Source: Streptomyces taklimakanensis | GTDB taxonomy: Bacteria > Actinomycetota > Actinomycetes > Streptomycetales > Streptomycetaceae | NCBI RefSeq assembly: GCF_009709575.1 | Contig: NZ_WIXO01000001.1 | Coordinates: 4,900,001-4,964,000 of the forward strand | Reading direction: 5' to 3' | Length of the DNA stretch: 64,000 nucleotides | Part shown: piece after piece, positions 8,169 to 16,774 of the stretch | Layout: each line of letters opens with the position of its first letter | Position numbering within the stretch: the first letter of the stretch is position 1 | Translations under genes and position numbers: made by a program | The notes under the pieces: model-generated | What the model was told of the DNA's origin: nothing | Database searches by the model: none | What the model saw: the letters and a program-made list of their open reading frames with translations, nothing else

Positions 8169-9292
8169 CCTCCTCCGGGCCCCCGGAGTCCGAAGCCGCG
8201 GACTTCGAGTCCCCGGGCGTGCTGGACGACCACCTCCCGGCCTGCCACGAACGCCTCAAGGCCGACCTGACCTTCCCGCTCGCCTGGGGCGCCTCCCCCA
8301 TCCGCGACCTCCCCACCTGGCGCCGCACCGCCCGCGCCACGGTCGAGGCCCACCTCCTCCACCCGCCCGACGACACCCCGTTCCACGCGGAGGTGGTCGA
8401 CGAACGGCCGGGGCAGGGGTGTCGCCGCCGGATCGTCCTGTTCGACGTGACGCGGTACAGCCGGGTACGGGCGACGATGCTGCTGCCCGAGGGGCGCGGC
8501 CCGTTCCCCGCGGTGCTCCTGCTCCACGACCACGGCGCGAGGTTCGACATCGGCAAGGAGAAACTCGTCCGCCCCTGGTACGACGCGGCGAAGCTCTCCT
8601 CGGCGCGCGCCTGGGCCGACAGGTGTTTCGGCGGGCGCTTCGTGGGCGACGAACTCGCCCGGCGCGGCCACGTCGTGCTCGCCGTCGACGCCCCGGGCTG
8701 GGGCGACCGTTCCGGACTCGGCTACGAGGGGCAACAGGCCCTGGCGAGCAACCTGTTCCACCTCGGCTCCTCGCCGGCCGGCCTGGTGGCCCGCGAGGAC
8801 CAGCGCGCCGCCGCCTTCCTCGCCTCCCTGCCCGAGGTGGACGGGGAGCGGGTCGCGGCGCTGGGCTTCTCGATGGGCGGCTTCCGGGCCTGGCAGGTGG
8901 CCGCGCTCTCCGACCACGTCCGCGCGGCGGTGGCCGCCTGCTGGATGACGGGACTGAAGGAGCTGATGGTGCCGGGCGGCAACACCCTGCGCGGCCAGTC
9001 CGCCTACTTCATGCTCCACCCGGGCCTGTCGCGCCACCTGGACATCCCCGACGTGGCGAGCATCGCCGCCCCCAAGCCGCTGTTCTTCACCGGGGGCGAG
9101 GACGACCCGCTGTTCACCGCCGCCGGAGTGGAGACGGCGTACCGCACGATGCGGGCCGTCTGGCGCGCCCACCGGGCCGACGACCGGCTGCACACCGAGG
9201 TCCGACCGGGCGTGGGGCACGCCTTCACCCCCGCCATGCAGGATGCCGCCTTCACCTGGCTGGACCGCTGGACGGGCCACGCCCGCCCCTGA
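8165..9292 (+). CDS. Alpha/beta hydrolase (dienelactone hydrolase/acetyl-esterase-like)
   Basis: A 375-aa enzyme with no signal peptide. The catalytic triad is visible: nucleophile Ser236 in GFSMGG, an acidic residue in GGEDDP (Asp313 or Asp314), and His352 in GVGHAF. LLLHDHGARFDIGKEK supplies the oxyanion strand. The overall plan, with a large N-terminal extension and a lid insertion WADRCFGGRFVGDELARRG, resembles esterases of the acetyl-xylan-esterase/dienelactone-hydrolase clan. The substrate is unknown. The GTG start overlaps the preceding lipoprotein stop. Confidence 0.85.
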   Translation: MTSSGPPESEAADFESPGVLDDHLPACHERLKADLTFPLAWGASPIRDLPTWRRTARATVEAHLLHPPDDTPFHAEVVDERPGQGCRRRIVLFDVTRYSRVRATMLLPEGRGPFPAVLLLHDHGARFDIGKEKLVRPWYDAAKLSSARAWADRCFGGRFVGDELARRGHVVLAVDAPGWGDRSGLGYEGQQALASNLFHLGSSPAGLVAREDQRAAAFLASLPEVDGERVAALGFSMGGFRAWQVAALSDHVRAAVAACWMTGLKELMVPGGNTLRGQSAYFMLHPGLSRHLDIPDVASIAAPKPLFFTGGEDDPLFTAAGVETAYRTMRAVWRAHRADDRLHTEVRPGVGHAFTPAMQDAAFTWLDRWTGHARP

Positions 9293-9305
9293 GGACCGCG
9301 CCCGC

Positions 9306-9347
9306 CCCGTGTCGCCCCGTACCCGGCCGGGCGCGGGGCGACACGGG
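9306..9347 (+). terminator. Terminator hairpin
   Basis: A 13-bp perfect stem (CCCGTGTCGCCCC paired with GGGGCGACACGGG) with a 16-base loop lies 14 bases after the hydrolase stop. Confidence 0.65.
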
Positions 9348-9476
9348 ATCAGGACGGTGACGCTCCGAGTCCGACGGCGGCGAGCCGGCCGGTCCCGTCA
9401 AATTCTCGAGGACGCGGCAGAAGTCCTCGTGGTGCTCTTCCGGTCGAGGCGGTCCGTATGGCTTCCCAGGAACGGG

Positions 9477-9755
9477 TCAAGCTTGGGGAATGTCCGGCTT
9501 CGCCGCGATCATCATGCTCCTGGGGACAATCACCAGCCGTTCGTCGGAGCCGATCGACACGCCGGCGGGGAGGTGCTTTCCGAGTGATTCCGTGAGGTCC
9601 CGCCCGATGACGGCGATGTCCCCGTTGTCGAGCTCCCAGATGTCGGGGCAGTCGGGGGTGTCGGTCGTCACCCCTAACTCCTGGGGCGCCTTCCCCAGTC
9701 TCCTTCGGAACCTCGTCGCAGGATCGGCTTCCCACGGCCTGTCCACAGCCACCAC
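9477..9755 (-). CDS. Conserved hypothetical small protein
   Basis: This protein of about 92 aa contains a core CPDIWELDNGDIAVIGRDL and a C-terminal RLVIVPRSMMIAAKPDIP. As far as I recall, this pattern recurs in small Streptomyces proteins of unknown function found near XRE regulators. Codon bias supports coding. The start is uncertain: GTG codons at 9755, 9752 and 9746 follow GAGGG. No domain with known activity is visible. Confidence 0.6.
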   Translation of the reverse strand: MVAVDRPWEADPATRFRRRLGKAPQELGVTTDTPDCPDIWELDNGDIAVIGRDLTESLGKHLPAGVSIGSDERLVIVPRSMMIAAKPDIPQA

Positions 9756-10184
9756 CCCTCTGGCCGGCTCCGATGACCGGCCGCTCCGATCGGCGGAAAT
9801 GCCACAACCGTAGCGTTCCGGTGGACTTTGAGGGGATGCTCTTTCACGTCATTTCGGAAGCCGGACAAGGGTTGTCGTATGCGGCTGATCGGTGGCACCC
9901 CGGGAGAGCTCGCTTGTCACTCCCGACACTCCGATGTATCCACGACCGGTGGAAGAACCGAAGAAGTCGCCGTATGGCAGTAATCGAGTCATATGAACCG
10001 TCGTTGTCGAGTCGGGTGGCCATCGAAGAACGACCGGGGGAACTGTGGGCACGGGAACATCCGCACACGTGTGGAACGCGGAGACATCACCGGCCGCACC
10101 CGCGGGACCGACGGGGGCGGACAGGACGACGGACCCCGCCGGAACGGCGAGGTCCGTCGTGTGGAGCGGTGCGGTACTACGGGG
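9756..10184. other. Intergenic region without recognisable gene
   Basis: The short open frames on both strands lack codon bias and ribosome binding sites. G+C is lower than average around 9780-10020, as is usual for Streptomyces intergenic DNA. It may hold the promoter of the small minus-strand gene. Confidence 0.35.
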
Positions 10185-10700
10185 TCAGCACGGCCGGATG
10201 TGGTACACCGGCGTCCACGAGGCGGTGCCGGTGTCCTTGGCGGTGTTCGTCCAGCGGAGGCTGTGGTCCCTGTTGTAGAACCGGGCGACGGTCCCCCAGG
10301 TCTGGTTGTTGTTGAACACCCCGTCGCCGAGGCCCCAGAAGTCGTAGTAGCCGCAGTAGTAGTAGTTGTAGCGGTCTCCGTAGGCGTCCTGGATGCAGAG
10401 CCACCCGGACGAGCAGCTGATGGCCGAGGCGTCCACGGTCGAGCCGGGAACGGCGAGGGTGACGGTGCCGCCCGGGATCCTCAGCTTGTTCCCCGAGACC
10501 CGACTCGCCTCGGGGTGCTCGCCCAGGTAGTCCTGGACCCTCTCCTCGAGTTGGGTCGCCTGGGCGGCGGTCACCCGGGTCCCGTCGGGGGCGACGTAGT
10601 CGTCGGCGGCGGGGGCGGCCGAGGCGCTGCCGGTCAGCAGGTGGGTGGCGACCAGCGCCACGGAGGCGGTGACCAGTCCCAGGGCTTTGCGCAGTTTCAC
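10185..10700 (-). CDS. Secreted peptidase inhibitor family I36 (SMPI-like) protein
   Basis: A 171-aa preprotein. The Sec signal peptide runs about 1-33 and ends ASA|AP. A pro-region with a helical segment VTAAQATQLEERVQDYL follows, then a compact C-terminal domain with paired cysteines (CSSGWLCIQDAYGD, YYYCGYYDFWGLG) and a terminal Cys. This matches the beta-gamma-crystallin-like I36 fold of Streptomyces metalloproteinase inhibitors. GTG 10700 is chosen because GGGGAG lies six bases upstream and the signal peptide begins there. The target protease is unknown. Confidence 0.8.
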   Translation of the reverse strand: MKLRKALGLVTASVALVATHLLTGSASAAPAADDYVAPDGTRVTAAQATQLEERVQDYLGEHPEASRVSGNKLRIPGGTVTLAVPGSTVDASAISCSSGWLCIQDAYGDRYNYYYCGYYDFWGLGDGVFNNNQTWGTVARFYNRDHSLRWTNTAKDTGTASWTPVYHIRPC

Positions 10701-11331
10701 GATGTGCTCCCCTCGGTGGTGCCTGCGATGCGCCGCGTTCGGAGCGGCGGCTTCGTGAAATCCGTGCCGACGCCATGGTGTCGGTTGTTCGGAACGCCTC
10801 TGAAGCGGGGAATTCGCCATTCGGTCGGTCCGTGTATGCGCCGGTTATCCGATTTTCCGGTGCGGGGATTCCTGGCCTGATGTACTCGCGAGCAGTCCCG
10901 CCGAGGGATTACGGCTTTCACGAGGCGTCAACCGTGGGACCACGATATCTGATCCGGCCCGGATCCTCTCCTGCCTCACCGACGCATTCGTGTCGCTCGG
11001 GTCATTCGGGGAAACGGACGGGTAAAGCTTTCCGGAAAGCTTTACCCGTCCATCGGGGCCCCTGGAATCGGCCCTTCGGCTCGCGTTGCGGAGCCCTTTT
11101 CGTGGCGAGAGGCCCGGGCTTGTTCGTTGCCATGGGCATCGTTCGCGCCGCATCACGCCGCCCGCTCCGTGCCCGGAAAAGGGGCGTGCGCGGTCGCACG
11201 GTGGCCCGTCTCGGGCGCGGTGGGACGGCGCGGTGGGACGGCGTCGTGGGACGGCGGCAAGAACCGCCAGCTCCGAAGCGCCCGCTCGGCGCCCGTCGAA
11301 AACCCCGCCGCCGATGGGTAACGTGGCGGCC
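10701..11331. other. Long intergenic region
   Basis: About 630 bases lie between two divergent genes. They contain the 36-bp palindrome described separately and, nearer the hemerythrin gene, imperfect repeats of GGTGGGACGGCG around 11215-11265. I see no convincing coding sequence. Confidence 0.4.
11016..11051. repeat. 36-bp perfect palindrome
   Basis: The half-site GGACGGGTAAAGCTTTCC is followed immediately by its exact reverse complement, with no spacer. It is AT-rich at its core (AAAGCTTTCCGGAAAGCTTT). It could be a terminator, a protein binding site or a cruciform-forming site. No gene abuts it. Confidence 0.85.
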
Positions 11332-11847
11332 ATGGGAGACCCCACCGGACCGGGCGACCGGCTCAGGGCGCTCGGTGACGAACTGGTCGAGATCCACACC
11401 GGGCTCCGCGCGGAGCTGGAGCGCCTCCGTGCGGACGTCGACGCCCACCTGAACGGGCGCGCCGGCCGTCCGCGACAGCTCAAGGCGCACTGTCTGGCTT
11501 TCTGTTCCGCGCTGACGAGGCACCACACCGGCGAGGACACCGGAGCGTTTTTGCACCTGGCCCGCCGGTTCCCCGATCTCCGTCCCGTCATCGTCAAACT
11601 GGAGGAGGACCACCGGTTGGTGAGCGGCCTCCTGCACGACCTGGAGCGATTGCTCGACGGCATCCCGGACGAGCCGGACGAGGCCGAGGCCCGGCGGGTG
11701 ATGGGCGAACTGGACGGCCTGGCCGCCATCCTCGAATCCCACTTCTCCTTCGAGGAGCGGCGGATCCTCGACGCCCTCGACGCCCTGCCCCCCGAGGCGG
11801 GAACCACGGAAAGCCTGCTGGGCCTCCCGGCGCGCCCCGACGGCTGA
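11332..11847 (+). CDS. Hemerythrin HHE-domain protein
   Basis: A 171-aa helical protein with the expected di-iron ligand pattern: EIHTGLRAEL in helix 1, RHHTGEDTGAF in helix 2, KLEEDHRLVSGLL in helix 3 and SHFSFEERRIL in helix 4. HHE proteins bind oxygen, NO or iron; the role here is unknown. The start is uncertain. ATG 11332 has no ribosome binding site but lies about eight bases after a TAACGT -10-like hexamer, consistent with a leaderless transcript; ATG 11314 is an alternative. Confidence 0.85.
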   Translation: MGDPTGPGDRLRALGDELVEIHTGLRAELERLRADVDAHLNGRAGRPRQLKAHCLAFCSALTRHHTGEDTGAFLHLARRFPDLRPVIVKLEEDHRLVSGLLHDLERLLDGIPDEPDEAEARRVMGELDGLAAILESHFSFEERRILDALDALPPEAGTTESLLGLPARPDG

Positions 11848-11989
11848 AGCGGACAAGTTTCCCCAACGCGGACCCGCTCGATACGGAACCGGGCCCGACG
11901 GCTGCTCGGAGTGCACCCTGGTTCCCCGGGCCCGGCTTAAAACTCCACCATGGTCCTCCCGCGCAAGTACCCTTGAGCACATAGTCATC

Positions 11990-12080
11990 GCGGCCCGACG
12001 GGCTTCCGCTCCACCCCGTGGAGTTCCGAAGGACATGCCCCCACCCGCACGAGTCCTTTCGTGCTGCCTGGGGGCATGTC
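11990..12080 (+). promoter_or_regulatory. Conserved hairpin leader, copy 1
   Basis: The element begins with GCGGCCCGACGGGCTTCC (11990-12007), which is repeated exactly before the second helicase gene. A small hairpin follows (CTCCAC/GTGGAG, 12009-12023). Then comes a large one: a 12-bp perfect outer stem GACATGCCCCCA (12032-12043) with its complement at 12069-12080, and a 6-bp inner stem GCACGA/TCGTGC (12047-12052, 12059-12064). The right arm is G-rich and ends just before a possible TTG start at 12081. Confidence 0.7.
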
Positions 12081-12116
12081 TTGCTGTTCCGCGAGTCCGC
12101 CGAAACGGTTGCCGTC

Positions 12117-13970
12117 ATGGCGTTCGACAGCTCGCTCTTCCTGCGTCTCACCGAGCAGTTCGTCCATGCGCACGGGCACCGTCCCGGCCTCTCCGAGATC
12201 CGTTCCTGGGAGCGAAGCATCCCGGCCTTGGCCGCCGCGCTCAACGACGCGGGCCTCGGCAACGTGGAGGTCATGCTCGAGTACGCGCTGCCGCTGAACA
12301 GCAAGCGTGCCGACGCCGTACTGGCCGGAGTGCATCCGGCTACCGGAGAGCCGTCGTACGTCGTGGTGGAACTGAAGCAGTGGGGACAGGCCACTCCGGA
12401 CGAGGACGACCCGACACTGTGCCATGTCGACACATACGCCCGTCCGGTCCTCAATCCCGTCGAACAGGTCCGCCGCTACTGCCGGTACCTCGCCAATTTC
12501 AACGGCGCGGTCGCCCAGCACCCGGATCGCCTCAGTGGTGTCGCCTACCTCCACAACGCCACCGAGTTCGGTGTCAACGGCCTGCGTGAGATCGAGACCG
12601 ACGGTCAGGGGCAGCTCTACACCGCCGGACGGCGTGGGGAGTTCATCGACTACCTCCGCAGCAGGCTGAGTCACGAGCACTCCGGTGCCCGCGCGGCCGA
12701 TGAACTCCTCGCGGGCAGGACCGTTCCCTCCCGGCAGTTGATGGCCGTCGCGGCCCAGGAGGTCCGTGAGCGTGAACAGTTCGTGCTCCTCGACGAGCAG
12801 CAGGTCGCGTACCGGATGGTGCTCAACGCAGTCCGCAGGGCCAAGCGATCCGACCACAAGGAGGTCGTGATCGTCACCGGCGGGCCCGGCACCGGCAAGA
12901 GCGTCATCGCGCTCTCCCTGCTCGGCGAGCTGTACCGGCAGGGTGTCCCCACGCTGCACGCCACCGGCTCCCAGTCGTTCACCAAGACCATGCGGAAGGT
13001 GGCGGGCGCCCGCAAACGAGAGGTGCAGGATCTCTTCAAGTATTTCAACAGCTTCATGACGGCCGAGAGGAACTCCCTCGACGTCCTGATCTGTGACGAG
13101 GCCCACCGCATCCGCGAGACCTCCGCCAACCGCTACACCAGGGCCGAACACCGCACCGGAAAACCGCAGGTCGACGAGCTCATCGATGTCGCCCGTGTCC
13201 CCGTCTTCCTCCTCGACGAACACCAGGTGGTGCGGCCCGGTGAGATGGGCACCGTCGCCGAGATCAAGGCGGCCGCGGCCAGGAGGAACCTCGCCTGCCA
13301 CGTCGTGCCCCTGGACAGCCAGTTCCGCTGCGGCGGCAGCGACGCCTACCTGCGCTGGGTGGTGCGGCTCCTCGGCCTGGAGCCGGGTGGCCCGGTGGTC
13401 TGGGAGCCCGACGACCGGATGCGGCTCCTTGTCGCCGACAGCCCTCAGGAGATGGAGGCGTTCCTCGAGGAGCGTCGTGCCCAGGGCTACGGCGCCCGGA
13501 TGTCCGCCGGCTACTGCTGGAAGTGGTCGCCGGAACCCAAGCCCGGCGAACCGCTCCCGTTGGACGTGGTGATCGGCGACTGGGCCCGTCCCTGGAACCT
13601 GCGCGGCGACCGATCGGTCTCCGGCGCGCCCCCGTCCGCGCTGTGGGCCACCGATCCGGCGGGCTTCGGCCAGGTCGGCTGCGTCTACACGGCGCAGGGC
13701 TTCGAGTACGACTGGTCGGGCGTCATCATCGGCCCGGACCTGGTCTGGCGGGGCGACCGGTGGGTGACGGACCGCACGGCCTCCAAGGACCCGGTGTTCA
13801 AGAAGTCCACCCCGGACGCCGACGTGGACCGCCTGATCCGCAACACCTACAAGGTGCTGCTGACCCGGGGCATGGTCGGCACCGTCGTCCACTCCACCGA
13901 TCCCGAGACGCAGCGGAAGCTGCGGGAGCTGATCGGAGTCGGAGAGGAGCGAGCGGTGGCCGCGGTGTGA
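12117..13970 (+). CDS. PD-(D/E)xK nuclease plus DUF2075 helicase/ATPase protein (first paralogue)
   Basis: A 617-aa protein. Residues 20-200 look like a restriction-type nuclease: Asp66 in KRADAVLAG followed by Glu85-Leu-Lys87 in VVVELKQW. Residues 240-610 are a Schlafen-like (DUF2075) superfamily 1 motor: Walker A GGPGTGKS about 255-262, Walker B LICDEAHR with Asp327-Glu-Ala-His330, LDEHQVVRPGE, QFRCGGSDAYLRWV, YTAQGFEYDWSGVIIG and a final YKVLLTRG arginine region. These features suggest a nucleic-acid translocating nuclease, plausibly anti-phage. ATG 12117 lacks a strong site; TTG 12081, seven bases after GGGGG, is an alternative start that matches the layout of the paralogue. Confidence 0.85.
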   Translation: MAFDSSLFLRLTEQFVHAHGHRPGLSEIRSWERSIPALAAALNDAGLGNVEVMLEYALPLNSKRADAVLAGVHPATGEPSYVVVELKQWGQATPDEDDPTLCHVDTYARPVLNPVEQVRRYCRYLANFNGAVAQHPDRLSGVAYLHNATEFGVNGLREIETDGQGQLYTAGRRGEFIDYLRSRLSHEHSGARAADELLAGRTVPSRQLMAVAAQEVREREQFVLLDEQQVAYRMVLNAVRRAKRSDHKEVVIVTGGPGTGKSVIALSLLGELYRQGVPTLHATGSQSFTKTMRKVAGARKREVQDLFKYFNSFMTAERNSLDVLICDEAHRIRETSANRYTRAEHRTGKPQVDELIDVARVPVFLLDEHQVVRPGEMGTVAEIKAAAARRNLACHVVPLDSQFRCGGSDAYLRWVVRLLGLEPGGPVVWEPDDRMRLLVADSPQEMEAFLEERRAQGYGARMSAGYCWKWSPEPKPGEPLPLDVVIGDWARPWNLRGDRSVSGAPPSALWATDPAGFGQVGCVYTAQGFEYDWSGVIIGPDLVWRGDRWVTDRTASKDPVFKKSTPDADVDRLIRNTYKVLLTRGMVGTVVHSTDPETQRKLRELIGVGEERAVAAV

Positions 13971-13975
13971 CCCTG

Positions 13976-14007
13976 CGGCAGGGTCGCTCCGTCGAGTGAC
14001 CCTGCCG
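13976..14007 (+). terminator. Terminator hairpin
   Basis: A 10-bp perfect stem (CGGCAGGGTC paired with GACCCTGCCG) with a 12-base loop starts five bases after the stop of the first helicase gene. The second paralogue may therefore have its own promoter. Confidence 0.6.
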
Positions 14008-14092
14008 GGCCGGCCACAGCCGCCGTGACCGAAAAGGTGCCGGTAGCCCCACGTGAGGCCGGTCGCCTGACGCCACTCGTACATACCGAAAT

Positions 14093-14160
14093 GCGGCCCG
14101 ACGGGCTTCCTCGGACAGGACACGCCCCCACCCGCACGAGACCACTCGTGTTCTGGGGGA
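14093..14160 (+). promoter_or_regulatory. Conserved hairpin leader, copy 2
   Basis: It repeats the 18-base GCGGCCCGACGGGCTTCC (14093-14110), lacks the small first hairpin, and then has the same large hairpin: CCCCCA (14125-14130) with TGGGGG (14154-14159), and CACGAG (14135-14140) with CTCGTG (14145-14150). The right arm GGGGGA is also the only good ribosome binding site for the GTG at 14169, so folding would hide it. Confidence 0.7.
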
Positions 14161-14168
14161 ACCACCTC

Positions 14169-16304
14169 GTGTCCATGCTTCTGCTGAAGCTCTCGGCCAG
14201 GGACCTGCTCGCTCTGAACGAACGGCGCAGAATGGTGCCCCACCTCGCCGCGAGGTGGAAGCACTTCCGGGGCAGCGAAGTGTCGGAGGGCGAAAGCTCG
14301 GCGTGGGCGGAGAGTCTGGTCACCCTGGCCGAGGATCTGATGGCGGCCGGCCGGGGCAATGTGGAGATGGTCGTCGAATGCGCGGCGACGACCGAAGAGG
14401 ACGACCGTCCCGGTGGGCCCCGCCTCATCGACGTGGTCCTGGTCGGCCGCCATCCGGGGAACGGGCGCATCTCGGTCCAACTCGTCGAGCTGAAGCGTTG
14501 GTCGACCGTGACCAGGGTGGAGGAAGCCACGGCCGAGCTGGTCCGTGTGCCGGGGATGGGGGAGGACAAGGAGGAGAAGAAGCACCCGGTCGTGCAACTG
14601 CGCGAGTACTACCATCTCTTCATCGGTGACAAGGGACCGCTGAATGGGCTCTCCTTCGAGTGCGGCGGTTTCGCCTACCTGCACAACGCGTCCGACGAGT
14701 CGGTGAAGCCGTTGTTCGACATCACCGTGCCGCCCGGGGCGTACTCCCGTACTTACACCAAAGACGGCCGGGAACAGCTCCTGCGGGACATGCGCCGGTA
14801 CTTCGCGGAGGACGGCGGCGCCTCGGAAGCCGAGATACTGCTGCAACAGATGAACCTGCGGAACACACCCCTGCTGGACGCCATGATCAATTCGCGTGGT
14901 GAGGACACCGTGTTCACACTGCGCGGCGAGCAGAGGGACGTGGTGGAAGACGCGATCAAATTCGCGTCTCAGGTTCTCGACCCCCCGGAGCAGGCGGCCC
15001 TCGTCGACAACCCGGAGCGAGCCGTCTTCCTGGTGACCGGTGGTGCCGGCACCGGGAAGAGCGCGATCGGCCTCGAACTCAAGGCGCGTTTCGAAGCCGA
15101 AGGGCGGAGCGTCAAATACGCGAGCGGCTCGCGCGCTTTCAACAGCGCCATGCAGGAACACGTGGGCTACGGTGACAGGGAGTTCAAGGAGAGCTTCGCC
15201 TACTTCAGCGGCTTCGTCACCCCGCCTGAGCCGCCGCTGGACGTGCTGATCTGCGACGAAGCGCACCGAATCCGGGCACGTTCCACCAATCGGTTCTGGC
15301 CACAGGAGAAATGGGGGAAGAAGCCCCAGGTGGACGAGCTGTTGGACGCATCGCGATTGACGGTCTTCTTCCTGGACGAGGGGCAGTCCCTCAGGCCCGA
15401 CGAGGTGGGCACGGCGAAGCTGATCGAGGACGCCGCGGAGCGCTATGGGGCCATGCTCCGGAGGTATCACCTGCGGGAGCAGTTCAGATGTGGTGGCAGC
15501 GATGCCTACCTGAGTTGGGTGCACGGCCTTCTGGGGCTGTCGGGGCAGAGGCCGAGGGAGTGGGTGCCGGACGGGCTGATGCACGTTGAGACCGTCGACA
15601 CCCCGGAGGAAATGGAGCGGATCATCCGGGCGGAAGCCGCTGCCGGTGCGTCGGCGCGTATGGTCGCCGGTTTCTGTTGGCCCTGGAACGAACCGCAGGG
15701 CGACGAGTTGAGGCTCGAGCCCGATGTTCACATCGGGGATTGGCGCCGCCCTTGGAATGCCAAGGAGGAGAAGTACTGTGAGGGAGGCACGGTTCCCCCC
15801 TCCGCCATCTGGTCGGTGCACCCGAACGGGATCGGCCAGATCGGCTGCGTGTACACGGCGCAGGGCCTCGAGTGGGACTGGTGTGGCGTGATCATGGGTG
15901 ACGACATGGTGCGCCGCGGGGACCGGTGGGTGTTCCAGCGCGGGAGGGCCCGGAAGGACGAGACGGGACTCAGGAGGGTTGTGGTGCCCGGCTCCCAGGA
16001 TCCGAAGGTGAACACCGCCAGTCTGGACGACGACGAGTTCGAGCGGTGCGTCCGCCATGCCTACCACGTGCTGTTGACCCGGGCGAGCCGTGCGACGGTG
16101 CTCTACTCCACGGACGAGGAGACGAGGGCCTATCTGAAGAAACTCGTGGGCGAGGTCCGACTCGACGGCCTCCGTCCCACATGGGGCAACCTTCCGATAG
16201 AGGCACGCGTTCCGCACCAGAGGCGCCCCAAACGCAGCGGGGGGAATCGCACATCGGGAAAGAAGGGCAAGAAGAGCCGGGGACGGCAGGGAAAACTGTT
16301 CTGA
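14169..16304 (+). CDS. PD-(D/E)xK nuclease plus DUF2075 helicase/ATPase protein (second paralogue)
   Basis: A 711-aa paralogue of the preceding gene with the same two-domain order. The nuclease part shows Asp88 in LIDVVLVG and Glu107-Leu-Lys109 in VELKRW. The motor has Walker A GGAGTGKS at 291-298, DEAH at 363-366, FFLDEGQSLRPDE, EQFRCGGSDAYLSWV and YTAQGLEWDWCGVIMG. It differs by an insert after the ELK motif (about 115-135) and a basic C-terminal tail (RRPKRSGGNRTSGKKGKKSR) suited to nucleic-acid binding. The GTG start is chosen for GGGGGA eight bases upstream. Divergence at the protein level but a near-identical leader suggests they are co-regulated partners rather than a recent duplicate. 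Confidence 0.85.
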   Translation: MSMLLLKLSARDLLALNERRRMVPHLAARWKHFRGSEVSEGESSAWAESLVTLAEDLMAAGRGNVEMVVECAATTEEDDRPGGPRLIDVVLVGRHPGNGRISVQLVELKRWSTVTRVEEATAELVRVPGMGEDKEEKKHPVVQLREYYHLFIGDKGPLNGLSFECGGFAYLHNASDESVKPLFDITVPPGAYSRTYTKDGREQLLRDMRRYFAEDGGASEAEILLQQMNLRNTPLLDAMINSRGEDTVFTLRGEQRDVVEDAIKFASQVLDPPEQAALVDNPERAVFLVTGGAGTGKSAIGLELKARFEAEGRSVKYASGSRAFNSAMQEHVGYGDREFKESFAYFSGFVTPPEPPLDVLICDEAHRIRARSTNRFWPQEKWGKKPQVDELLDASRLTVFFLDEGQSLRPDEVGTAKLIEDAAERYGAMLRRYHLREQFRCGGSDAYLSWVHGLLGLSGQRPREWVPDGLMHVETVDTPEEMERIIRAEAAAGASARMVAGFCWPWNEPQGDELRLEPDVHIGDWRRPWNAKEEKYCEGGTVPPSAIWSVHPNGIGQIGCVYTAQGLEWDWCGVIMGDDMVRRGDRWVFQRGRARKDETGLRRVVVPGSQDPKVNTASLDDDEFERCVRHAYHVLLTRASRATVLYSTDEETRAYLKKLVGEVRLDGLRPTWGNLPIEARVPHQRRPKRSGGNRTSGKKGKKSRGRQGKLF

Positions 16305-16380
16305 TGGGGAGGGGCCCGGTCGCGGAACCGCCTCGACCAAGTGAGGGGCGGTGGGCTCCCGGGCCCGCCGCCCGTCCGGC

Positions 16381-16509
16381 TCAGAAGAGCCGGTGCGCTG
16401 CCGCCGCCAGCGCGTCCAGCGCGAGACCGGAAACGATTCCGGCGACGGTGCCGACCAGGACCTCACGGATCCAACCACGGCGCGCGGGCTTGTACTCGAC
16501 AGGGTTCAT
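16381..16509 (-). CDS. Small single-span membrane protein
   Basis: A 42-aa peptide: a basic N-terminus (EYKPARRGWIR) and one hydrophobic helix (EVLVGTVAGIVSGLALDAL). AGGAG lies about 14 bases before the ATG. An in-frame start at 16575 would add 22 residues of poor quality. Similar tiny membrane proteins are common in Streptomyces; the function is unknown. It is convergent with the second helicase gene. Confidence 0.5.
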   Translation of the reverse strand: MNPVEYKPARRGWIREVLVGTVAGIVSGLALDALAAAAHRLF

Positions 16510-16774
16510 ACAGGACCACTCCTCGGCGTGAAAGTGGTGCGACAGGGGTTGCCCCACCGGGGCATCCGCCCTCACGCGAGGTGAGGTCCATGGTGGATCC
16601 GTCGTCCCGTGCTCACGGCCTGGAAGTGGTTCGTGAACTCCGCCCTCGTACCCTCCGGGAAGGCGCGCGGCGCGAAAGCAGTTTACAGCACGGGATCTGG
16701 TGGAAATGTCGACGATTCGCTGCGTACGAACGAGGAATGGAAGCGGAGTTCGGCCACCTGGGCAGTATTCGGAA

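Noticed and set aside
9773..10160. Small open frames on both strands between the hypothetical gene and the I36 gene
   Set aside because: They lack codon bias, ribosome binding sites and recognisable motifs.
16311..16366. Terminator after the second helicase gene
   Set aside because: GGGGCCCGG and CCGGGCCC could pair, but the loop would be about 40 bases and overlaps other pairings, so I did not list it as a feature.
11985..16478. A 1497-codon open frame on the minus strand across both nuclease-helicase genes
   Set aside because: It is antisense to two genes with full motifs. Open antisense frames are common in high-G+C DNA, and its composition (Arg/Gly/His-rich, no motifs) is that of a shadow.
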